A DNA stretch of 64,000 bases, taken from Pectinophora gossypiella. Its lineage: Eukaryota > Arthropoda > Insecta > Lepidoptera > Gelechiidae. Location: assembly GCF_024362695.1 (NCBI RefSeq), contig NC_065404.1, positions 11,572,604 to 11,636,603 of the forward strand, given 5' to 3'. Below are positions 55,323 through 64,000 of this stretch, in pieces. The notes below the pieces were generated by a model. The model was not told the DNA's origin, made no database searches, and saw only the letters and a list, made by a program, of their open reading frames with translations. Position 1 is the first letter of the stretch. Every line of letters starts with the position of its first letter. A program made the translations under genes and the position numbers.

Positions 55323-58300
55323 TTATCTGTCAGGAGGAGGCAGTTTGGTGTCCTCCGGGTCGAGGGAGAGGCACTCGCGGAGGAAGTCCTCCATGGACCG
55401 GTACACGTGCTCGATCACGCCCTTCAAGTCGTGACCTTCGTCCGCGTACGCCTGAAAACAGATACGTATTATTAGTTTACGGGTCTCAGCAGATGTTTAT
55501 TGTCAGAGATTTTTTTTATAAATACAACCTATAAATAAACCCTATTGATTGAAGGGAGGCGTATGCCCAGCAGTAGGACGTATAACGATATTTATGTTTA
55601 CGTGTTGGTCAAAGCTTTCATATACTTAAGCTCTATTATTTTGGACTCTAGTATTGTTTGATAAAGTCATAAAGACACAGTTTTAATGATTTAAAAAAAA
55701 CAGCAACTGGAACAGACCTGATAGCGGAACAAAACGCCGGCATCAGTGAGCGCGCGCGCAAGTTGCAATGCATGCGGGTAGGGCGCGCTCATGTCGGCCA
55801 TTCCGTGGACGAGGTACAGCGCATGCGCCGGCACATGGTGCGCCCGCTGCGAGGCGTCCGCTTCCACATACCCCTTGTAGTTTACTGACGGCAAACCGAG
55901 GATACGCTCCGTGAATGCCGCATCTGAAAGATTGGTAATTAAAATAAGTACCATGCAACAAGTACTGACGTTGCAAAAGATCGAAAAGAGTAGATGACGG
56001 CTGTTGGAGACCTATATCCCAGCTGGGGATAATGGAGTTAAAAGAAAAATAAGAGAAAATAAATAATGCAAAAGTTACAATTAAAGATAAAGTACCTATA
56101 TTATAACTTTTATAACCTATATCTCTCCGACACGATTTAGAAAAAGTAAAAATAGAAATAGAGACGACTACATTTATAACAAAAGAGTAAATGTAGTTTC
56201 ATGACAACAAAAGTACTTGGTGGAAAGTTTTAAGATATTACATTATTATTATTATGATCATTTAGGTATGTATCCACTAAATTGCCAAAGAGTCAAATAA
56301 ATTAAGCTCGATATTGGTGCTCATTCCTGTACACACCATATAATTTTATTTTAAGTTATATCTGTCATTTTCTTATCCACCGAAAAAGAAAGGGACGGGT
56401 AATCGATAGGCATAAATTTATGGCACACACGTCAATTTTAAGCAGACATTTGAAAAACCATTCCAACATTTTATATTGGCCAATAACCCGACAGAATTAT
56501 GTTGACAACACACGTCAAACAGGTTGCATATGAGCGTGATGCTTATTTTATTCGCCCGGGTTGTTCATTCATTTTTTAAACTTACAGTTTTCAATCATCC
56601 GTCCCTTTCGTTTTCGGCGGATAAGAACATGACAGGTATAACTTAAAATAAAATTAGGATGTGTCTGCAGGAATTGGGACCATAATAAGGTTAAAGTTTA
56701 GGGTTAGAACTTACTATAATAAAGCCAGTCGGTGATGGGCGACACAGCAATCCCGCATTTGAGGGTAGACTGCTGTGAGCCCAGCAACATGGCGGTGACA
56801 TAGCCACCATAGCCCCAACCCCATACCGCTACACGAGTCACGTCCAAAAACTTGAACGTTTCTAATAAATATCTGGAAATCAAAGATACTTAATTTGTTT
56901 AAATATTTTTATTGTGCTTCATATTCATAAAGCAATTTACATTATGTTTTTCTGCAATTTATCTGCTTAGTTATGAAGAAACGAAATGTGCTGTATTTTT
57001 ACGCTTACTTACTACTAAAATAACGTTATGTTGCCGACGACATTTAAAATTTAAACTATTTATTATTTGCAAGCAAACACAAAAACAAGTAGAATTTGTT
57101 TTAAAAATATCTTTAAGGCTACAGACGTGGGTGTATCTACAGTTAAAAAAAGGACTTAATATCTTACCTAATAACAGCCAACTGATCAGCCACCTCGACG
57201 CCACCAATGCGCCCGCGCAGCAACTGCCGGGGGAGCCCTCTCGCGCCCACCACGTCCAACTTCACGTAGACCACGTCGTTACGTGACGACATGTACGACC
57301 CCCAGTCGACAAGAAACTCGTCTGTCACTTGCTGACTGCCTGGCCTCCCGTCTCTGCAACCAGTATATACAAGGATGATAAATAAAATTGTCAAAATACA
57401 AACAAAATTATTTTTTGGTAGTTTAACTGCGACTTTGAGTAGATGCTTATTTACTTAATAATCATATAAGGGCCTCAAATATAGCTAACGGTCGTGATGC
57501 AAGACATCAATCTCTCTTAAAGACCGGGCAATGTGGAAGAGATTAAGTAAAGTGCCCTTGGTATTAAGGCCGGGAAAATGCTAGGTTGTAGAAGACGTCT
57601 ACATACACATGAACCAGTACAGGGAAGGCAGCATCTCGCAGCTCTTCTCGCCACGATGGTGGTAGAAGCAACTGCACGCGCGCTTTGGAGCCACTGCCTA
57701 GTTGCACGTCGAACGACCGACGTGTAGGCAGCGCTAGCTCTCGTAGTCGCACTGATCTGGTCACCAAATACATACAATTAAAAAACGAGTCGATTTCAGC
57801 AAATACTGGTGCTAATTCCTGTAAACACCATCTAATTTCATTTTAAGTTATATCTGTCATTTTCTTATCCGCCGAAAAGGAAAGGGATGGGTGATGGGCC
57901 ATAATTTATTGTATATTATTGGTTCTTACCTATAAGGCCTCGTGTCATATAATATTCTCTCTAACTTATGCGTCCTAGCGTCATGGAGGCCTGCTAAAGG
58001 AGGTCCAGGGCCGCCACATTCTAAGACGTAATGTGTGATGCCGACGGTTGGTTTGGGAGGGGAGAACGAAGCTCGCCAGAATGAGCAGTTGGCGTAGTGT
58101 AGCCTTGCTGGCCACACCGCGAGTTCGCATGTCAAGCACCGAGGTTCCTCACGCTCAGCTCTCGCTCTGACGGAGTTGCTCCCACCTCCATACCCAGGAT
58201 CCCGCACAACATACACGTGCCTTTGCCCCGGCCTTTCTGCACTACCTGTTGTAACATAACATCAACATTAAGTTACGCAAAGCAATCATTAGCAAGACTA

Positions 58301-61300
58301 CGATGACAAATATTCCACGCCAACTTACAAAGTCGCAAAAATTTCACACACGATCCAAAACCGTCGATAACTTGAACTAAATATGACGTTTCTGAACAAA
58401 AGGACACGAATATGATCCACAGAGGGTTTAGAATGACATCAATGACATGAAGGTGAAGAGTTAGTAGTTGTTGTTACTTTACTATACGCTGGGATCACTC
58501 AACTGCACTCAATTTCAATACTTAATTTGGTTTGCTTCTTTCACCATTTCTGGATGCAGCCTATGTATGACAATCTTTTCTTTGTCTAAACCTTTAATAG
58601 AATAAAAAAATATAAAAACTGAAGGTGTCTGGTAGGTAAAGCAAGGTATAAAGCAGATTAAGGGAGTCTTACCTAAATAATAGACTAAGTGGTTCTCCTG
58701 GTCCCACGCCAGGATCTCCGCAACTTCTACTTTGCCGTGCGACAGTACAGCCATACGCTGTCGCACTACATCTACATGTTTGATGTGAGTGTAGTACTGT
58801 CCTCCACCTTCCTGGACTGCGGCTAAGAGTAGGAAAGCACTGCCGTCTTCAGAATACACTGGCTGTTGGTGAACTTCTAGCCAGGGTTCATCTGTGGCTT
58901 TTTCGGAATGACTCTGTAAAGGATAGTCCGGTGAGTTCTTTTCTAGTAAATTTTGGAAGGAGATCTCTTAGAGATATCCAAGAATTCACAAGAAATCCTC
59001 CAAATTTGTGGACTTTACCTCGACACAGGTCCAGTTTGGTGCGTAACAGCTGCTGTAGACGGTGAGATTCTGCGCTCGGTTCATCCATACTACACCAACA
59101 TGACTATTCTCTTTGCCCACCCACTGAGCTGATACTATGTAATATTCCCTGGAAGTTTAGAGTAAATGTTGTATTACATACGAATTGGCTTTCTTCTATC
59201 TTTGATAAATACGTTGAAGATTTTTAGTTTGACTTTTTGATAAAAAACCAGGGAAGAATAGATACATACATTCCGTCTAAGGTATTTGGAGGCCTGATTT
59301 CCCATCTTGGCGGTGACGTGACGTTTTGCACTGCAACTATCCATAATCTTACTACCGGTATCGAACTGCCCGGCTGAAACAATAAAATATAATAATTATT
59401 ATGGTTAAAATATATAATAATACTATTCAATCTTTCTTTTTTTCTTATTCAATATATTTTCTTTGGTAAGTGGATCCTGTGAAAAGCGGGATAATGCTAG
59501 GGAGATCATGATGATGATGATAATCTTTATTTTCTCTTCACAAAGGTAATATAAATGATGTAATCTTAACTAGGGTAGTGCCTTTGCGAGAGACTGGTGT
59601 CTATACTAGGTGTGGCCCTGTGTGACAAATCACCAGGCTCCCAACCTCTCATGGAACTCTAGTTTATAACCTTATTTAAAAAAAATAAAAATATCAAAAA
59701 TGAGTGGTACACAAAAAAGTAGATATGTAAAGTAAATGTAAAGATTCTGTGTCTGTTTGAGTGTGTGTTCCTCTGGTTTAATGAGTCGAATTAAGTACAT
59801 TTTTGGTTACATTTATTCCAATTTATCAATACGCTACATTTACATAAATCCTTTGAAACATAATGGATAATTGTTGTAGGCGTAAACCATAAGGTATCTT
59901 CGTATCCATCTTAAGACTTCGTATCAACAATAACTGCAAGTTGTCTTCTGATAACTTGCGACTCTGCCCACCCCATTAGAGATTAGGGCGCGAGTTTAGG
60001 TATGTATGTATCAATGCAATCAATACACAACTAAACAAAAACCTTGAGCTGTTTAATACAACCAACGCTTCCGCAATTTCGGCTCTTTCACATTACGTCT
60101 ATAGGATTTGGGACCTCGCCTAGTTACCAGCGATTGGCTACATTTAAATGCGTTTACGGTCTAAGGATGCTTACCGTAGGATATCTAATAGTAACATGGT
60201 CAGGGAAGACAGTGTGCTGAGAGCTATTGTACGCGGGCAGCAGGAAGCCGGCCCGAGATGCGCCCGCGCCGCCGATGCCCTCGGATATGCGCGGGAACCT
60301 CAGCTCCGACACCTTGCTGTCGTCATACTGCGCGTATAGCACCAGGGTCCCGTCTGACGAGCCCCACATGGCCGAAGATGCTTTCGTCACCTCCTCTGTA
60401 AGTTGTTTAGAAATGTTAAGTAAGCGAGGAAAATACATCAATCTTTTATTTTTAAAGATTTTGGTGTTGCTTATCCACATTAGGTACTCGTGATGTGGGT
60501 GATATTGCCATAGAGCCAATCAGCTCGCGACACCAAACACTTAAGGACCCCGATGGCGATCCCGCCGGCGTGGTCGACGAGTTCCCTCAATCAGTGTTTA
60601 TCACTATCGACCCACTAGGGTCGGTTAATTCTTTCAAAATTTTTTTCCTCTCAGACGACGTCCTGAGCCGTGGTTCGCGTCCAACCGGGCACCCTCAGGC
60701 CTGTTGTCTTAAACGTTGTACCGGGTGAGAGCCTTCAGCGCTCCTCATTTGTCCGGCCAAGTAGTTAATGCCACCTGCGGCAAATCTACAATAAGTCACA
60801 TCAAAAAAAGGTAATATTGTTTCGTAAAGAGGATATTGACTGGGCAAAATACTGTGGAGGCTGATATCCGCACACGGAAATGGCGGTGTATTGGTCATGT
60901 CCTTAGAAGACCTGTGGAACACCCGTTGCGACGAGCTCTGACCTGGTGTGCGCTTCGAAAACGCAAAAGGGGTGGCCCAAAGAGACCTGGCGACACTCGG
61001 TTGAGAGTTTTCAACTCTCGACATGTCATGGGAGCTTGCTACATGGACTGCAAAAGATCGCGAAAAGTAGAAATTTGATATTCGAGTCCTACATACCGAC
61101 AGGGGATAAAAGAATTAGAAGAAGAAGACGAAATAATGATATTGCTTTTTCCATCTGACTGATCTTACAGATCGCAGTGATACAGAGCTTAAATAAGGCT
61201 TGCATAACCCACATCAAAAAAGTAATCTCATTGCAGAATGGAGCGATAAGATATTTTGAGATAAAATGTTGATTTTATGTAAAATTACTATAAATTATAA

Positions 61301-61842
61301 GCGTAGTATAAAATTCTCTGTTTATCATGGTAGGACATAGAATTAAAAGGGATATTTTATTATCTTCACTCCTTTTATTTTGCCTTTTTACAAAAAACAA
61401 ATGCACCTTCACTCCGACCCCCATGGTATAATAGACAATCCTAAATTCATACCATGAACAACCAAATCCCTCTATTCATTATCCTTCTATGGTATTATAT
61501 CTTACTTTCTATCAATTTTACGTTCCATTCTACTCACATTCCAACATTAGATATGAGGCAATTTTAATTCACTTTTTGTTCATTTAGACTCTAGTAAGCA
61601 AATACTAATGTAAAGATATTGTCTCTCTACCTTGATAGAGCCAATCGGACACGCCATTGTACACCCGGCCGGGACTGGCGTCGCTAGTGAGGTGCAACAG
61701 TGGCGCCCTCTTGGCCGGAGGACCAGGGCGCGCCAGGACTTCGTTGTCTGCGGCCAGGATGAGGGAACCATCCTGACCCAACCACGCCGCGTGCTGCCAC
61801 TCCCAGTTGCTCTGACCCTCGCCGAACAGTGGAATGTGGTGG
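55323..61842 (-). CDS. Inactive dipeptidyl peptidase (DPP10/DPP6-like), last eleven exons
   Basis: Exons from right to left: 61842-61631, 60395-60175, 59373-59270, 59148-59019, 58913-58673, 58245-57930, 57756-57607, 57353-57168, 56872-56715, 55923-55718 and 55451-55323. They keep one frame and give 683 residues plus stop. The family comprises type II membrane proteins with an eight-bladed propeller and an alpha/beta-hydrolase domain; vertebrate DPP6 and DPP10 are dead enzymes that modulate Kv4 channels. Seen: propeller blades with VYNGVSDWLYQEEV (two Glu of the usual EEE kept), N-glycosylation sites such as NVTS, NLTV and NWTC, the cysteine-rich PRCLTCEL; then the hydrolase domain. The nucleophile motif reads GWGYGG instead of GWSYGG, so the serine is glycine, while the Asp (HGMAD) and His (DEGHD) of the triad remain. 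About 110-180 N-terminal residues, with the cytoplasmic tail and membrane helix, are missing at the window edge. The splice sites are GT-AG. I infer a channel-accessory or scaffold role, not peptidase activity. Confidence 0.92.
55536..55590 (+). mobile_element. RTE-type LINE 3' end in the last DPP10-like intron
   Basis: CCCTATTGATTGAAGGGAGG then ATGCCCAGCAGTAGGACGTA and TTTATGTT. Same terminus as 32805-32868, inserted antisense to the gene. Confidence 0.65.
56316..56681. repeat. MITE G with inverted repeats of about 80 bases, in a DPP10-like intron
   Basis: The left arm (GGTGCTCATTCCTG, TTTATTTTAAGTTATA, TGTCATTTTCTTATCC, GAAAGGGACGG) is mirrored on the right, ending CAGGAATTGGGACC. It is 366 bases long. 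A single arm lies at 57807-57895. Confidence 0.78.
57807..57895 (+). repeat. MITE G, solo arm
   Basis: GGTGCTAATTCCTG to GAAAGGGATGG without the matching second arm. It ends about 35 bases from the donor of the exon at 58245-57930. Confidence 0.7.
59468..59522 (+). mobile_element. Third SINE type, 3' end scrap, in an intron
   Basis: AGCGGGATAATGCTAGGGAG followed by ATGATGATGATGA. Confidence 0.55.
59880..60012 (+). mobile_element. LINE 3' end in an intron
   Basis: CTTCGTATCAACA, GCGACTCTGCCCACCCCATT and GCGAGTTTAGGTATGTATGT match the family ending at 43060-43090. Confidence 0.6.
60500..60809 (+). mobile_element. Retroposon A, long plus-strand copy, in an intron
   Basis: From CCATAGAGCCAATCAGCTCG through CGACCCACTAGGGTCGGTTA and CCTCAGGCCTGTTGTCTTAA to AAGTCACATCAAAAAAAG. 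It begins about 105 bases before the exon at 60395-60175 is reached in the direction of transcription. Confidence 0.78.
60836..61130 (+). pseudogene. Non-LTR retrotransposon, C-terminal remnant of the reverse transcriptase ORF
   Basis: The frame holds RKWRCIGHVLRRPVEHPLRR and KRKRGGPK, the hallmark after the reverse transcriptase domain of a widespread insect non-LTR group. A shift near 60975 moves the continuation (KETWRHSVE and, at the end, IPTGDKR) to another frame. It is 5' truncated, dead and antisense to the host gene. A shorter piece of the same end lies at about 55990-56030. Confidence 0.75.
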
Positions 61843-61945
61843 CTGGAATAGATAGAGTTGGGGTGTTGAAAAAAAAAAAGAAAATGAAAAATGTTTTTAT
61901 TACTTATAAGAAATTATACAATAAGCATGAAGTAGGGTGAGTACA

Positions 61946-62329
61946 GGTGAGGTCGTGGCCGATTACTATGGGTCTGTGTCGCTCAGCGGGCAATGGAGAG
62001 AGCTATGCCCGGTATTTCCCTGCTGGATCGAATCAGAAATGAGAAGATCCGCAGGAGAACTAAAGTCACCGACATAGCTCGGAGAATTGCAAAGCTGAAG
62101 TGGCAGTGGGCAGGACACATAGCGAGGAGAACCGATGGCCGCTGGGGCGGAAGTGTTCTGGAATGGCGACCACGTGTCGGACGACGCTCAGTGGGTAGGC
62201 CCGCTACAAGGTGGACCGACGATCTGGTGAAGGTCGCGGGAAGCCGTTGGATGCGGGCAGCGCGGGACCGATCGTCGTGGAGATCCTGGCCTATGCCCAG
62301 CAGTGGGCGTCGTACGGCTGATGATGATG
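61946..62329 (+). pseudogene. RTE-type LINE, 5'-truncated insertion with 12-base target duplication
   Basis: Encodes MERAMPGISLLDRIRNEKI, KLKWQWAGHIARRTDGRWG, WRPRVGRRSVGRPATRWTDD and LVKVAGSRW, the C-terminal part of a lepidopteran RTE-like endonuclease/reverse-transcriptase protein. It ends CAGCAGTGGGCGTCGTACGG then a TGATGATGATG tail. A small deletion near 62285 shifts the final residues out of frame. The flanks AGGGTGAGTACA (61934-61945 and 62330-62341) are identical. It lies upstream of the first visible DPP10-like exon and is antisense to that gene. Confidence 0.88.
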
Positions 62330-62344
62330 AGGGTGAGTACATTA

Positions 62345-62550
62345 AAAATATAACCAAATGAAATGAAATGTTAGTGTGAGCGTCTATGATTCTAGCCTTT
62401 ATCCCGTAAGACATGCTCAGTTAACCTAGAAAAGTGAAAATGTTTTATTTCTACACTTGACCTCAAATGACACCTCGTAGCCTTTTTTTCGTGATGACAG
62501 CAAATAATCTAAATGGTATCGACCTAAAATTCAGGTACGAATATTGACGC
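62345..62550. other. Short intronic or intergenic spacer
   Basis: Nothing recognised. Confidence 0.35.
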
Positions 62551-62554
62551 CAGG

Positions 62555-62712
62555 GGCCTGTTTAATAAAACTTACAATTGTAAATTACAATGACAATTTG
62601 ATGTTACACTGCGGAGTGTGTGATCACGAATATTTTGCAGTTTCATATTAGCTACATAATGAACATCAAATTATCGTTGTAATTTACAATTGTAAGTTTT
62701 ATTAAACAGGCC
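62555..62712. repeat. MITE H with perfect inverted ends and CCAGG duplication
   Basis: GGCCTGTTTAATAAAACTTA and the following 16 bases are repeated exactly, inverted, at the right end, and the arms continue imperfectly to ATCAAATT. The flanks CCAGG (62550-62554 and 62713-62717) match. It is 158 bases long. Confidence 0.85.
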
Positions 62713-62719
62713 CCAGGTG

Positions 62720-64000
62720 TTTATTTCATTACGATAGGTTAGGTCATAACGTTAGTGATTGTAGAAATATGATCATTTATCACCTGGAAGGGACCTCTTG
62801 AGGGCTACCAGATTATCGCCATTGTGACGTGAACGCAAGAAGTCAACCTAAATCTAGTTTGTTATGTCTTTTCAACAAAGAATGATAGATTTTCTGAACT
62901 AGTGAGGCACTGACATAGTTCTAAGTCAGTAGTAGGTACCTCTGAGGTAGTACCGGCCATTAAATTGCCCTCAGCGCTCCCCATTTGTCCGGCCTAGTAG
63001 CTAATGCCATCTGCGGCAAATCTACATTAAGTCACGTCAAAAAAAGGTCATTAAGTTCTATCACGTGACTCAAGCCCAAGAACTTGTTATTTAAGTAATG
63101 ACCCTAAAAGATATTAGGAATTCAACTAGAGCAATTATCAGACATTGCAAAAGCGAAGCAAAAGTCGAACCGTTCACTACAAATGAGTTCACTTTTAATC
63201 TTTTATTTAAATTGAACCTACGACGGATGGTCCGTTTAATCAAACTGAAACGAATTCAACTTTTAACATCCAATCTAGCCTATATCAAAGCTAATTTAGT
63301 TTGATTGCTTTGCAATTTTGCAAGATACAAGTAAGTTTACGTGTTCAATTAAGGGTAGCGACGTAACTTTAAGCTCGGTTCGTCGTTCAAGAATTCAAAG
63401 TACGCCTCAATCCCGGAGAACTCCGCATTAAAATTCTACTCGCAAATTTTGAAATAAATTGGGAATCGTATTCACGTATCTATCGGGAAATCGATTTCTG
63501 CACCTGTCAGGGGCGACGGGAGAAAATTCACAAAGAATATTATGATTGCAGAAAGAAAATAAATCGGCAAGATTCGTCCCCTCTTCAAATTCTCTTTGTC
63601 GTGGGGACAACAAACTTACAATAATATGCTAATGTAAGTATTTATATTGAAAATAGATATACGAGTAGCCTACTTGGCTTTGTAGTATTCAATTCTGTTT
63701 TTTCATTCTTAGAATTGTATACAATTTAGTTTGGACCAATGGCTTAACGTGGCACGTGGCATGCTTTACGTGCCTTCCGCATAAAGCATAGATATAAAGA
63801 TGATAATCCACTCATTAAGGAAAACATACTATACATACAAGTGATTAAGAACAGTAACAAAAACACACGTATACATATTCCTCCCTACACGGTTTTGTGC
63901 ATTTGAAAGGCGCGAGCTATGGAAATAATCGTAGAGGTGAGGACCGCCACGTGTCAGGAAACGCCGCAACACCATTAAAATTCCACACACAAACGATAAA
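62720..64000. other. Spacer or first visible intron of the DPP10-like gene
   Basis: A retroposon A 3' end lies at 62968-63048 (plus, ending GTCACGTCAAAAAAAGG). A worn SINE scrap lies at about 63733-63790 (minus). I searched the minus strand for the missing membrane-helix exon and saw none. Confidence 0.45.

Noticed and set aside
55310..55534. Plus-strand open frame over the end of the DPP10-like gene
   Set aside because: Antisense of the last exon, whose minus-strand frame matches the family.
60154..60519. Reading the minus-strand frame as one continuous 121-codon exon
   Set aside because: Only 60395-60175 fits the DPP family; the extra codons at both ends are intron, as shown by the splice sites and by phase.
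61983..62414. 143-codon minus-strand open frame
   Set aside because: It is the complement of the RTE reverse-transcriptase tail, which is the meaningful strand.
1..64000. CRISPR array, operon, phage or bacterial island
   Set aside because: No spaced direct-repeat array, no Shine-Dalgarno-led gene strings and no dense coding. Everything points to an animal nuclear genome.

Overview
This is a window of animal nuclear DNA, most likely from a moth or butterfly (Lepidoptera). The genes are split by GT-AG introns and the intergenic DNA is AT-rich. Repeats typical of ditrysian Lepidoptera recur throughout: a tRNA-derived SINE with intact A and B boxes, RTE-type LINE 3' ends tailed by TGATGATGA, LINE tails of TTTGAA or TTTCA units, and several palindromic MITEs. 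There is no bacterial, plasmid or viral signature. The order is inferred from repeat types and protein style, not from a database search.

Layout. 1-45.4 kb is a gene-poor stretch. It holds one candidate promoter plus first exon on the minus strand (about 1.03-1.37 kb), a 1.16-kb decayed pogo-like DNA transposon (1.65-2.81 kb), many SINE, LINE and MITE copies, and a few GC-richer blocks without recognisable transposons (15.88-16.03, 16.86-17.44, 32.3-32.7, 43.86-45.27 kb) that look more like regulatory DNA than genes. 45.4-49.9 kb is an eight-exon plus-strand gene for Spo11, the topoisomerase-like enzyme that makes meiotic double-strand breaks; all key catalytic residues I looked for are present. 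50.65-51.22 kb is an intronless plus-strand ORF of 191 codons that I do not recognise. 51.2-54.6 kb has almost no repeats and may be long 3' untranslated sequence. 55.3-61.85 kb holds the last eleven exons of a minus-strand gene of the dipeptidyl peptidase IV family. Its serine nucleophile is replaced by glycine, as in vertebrate DPP10, so it should be a catalytically dead membrane protein; its N-terminal exons lie beyond the right edge or in its long first visible intron. 61.85-64 kb is that intron or flanking DNA, with a fresh 5'-truncated RTE insertion and a perfect-TIR MITE.

The three genes are not an operon. Spo11 and the unknown ORF are tandem on the plus strand, and the DPP10-like gene converges on them from the right. 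Exon boundaries were derived by hand from splice consensus, reading-frame continuity and family similarity; every exon junction in the two long models keeps the frame.

The best candidates for a second look are the DPP pseudoenzyme, the Spo11 3' splice site whose pyrimidine tract comes from a retroposon tail, the unrecognised intronless gene, the pogo-like element with subterminal repeats, and several perfect or near-perfect palindromes. I found no convincing new multi-gene system.
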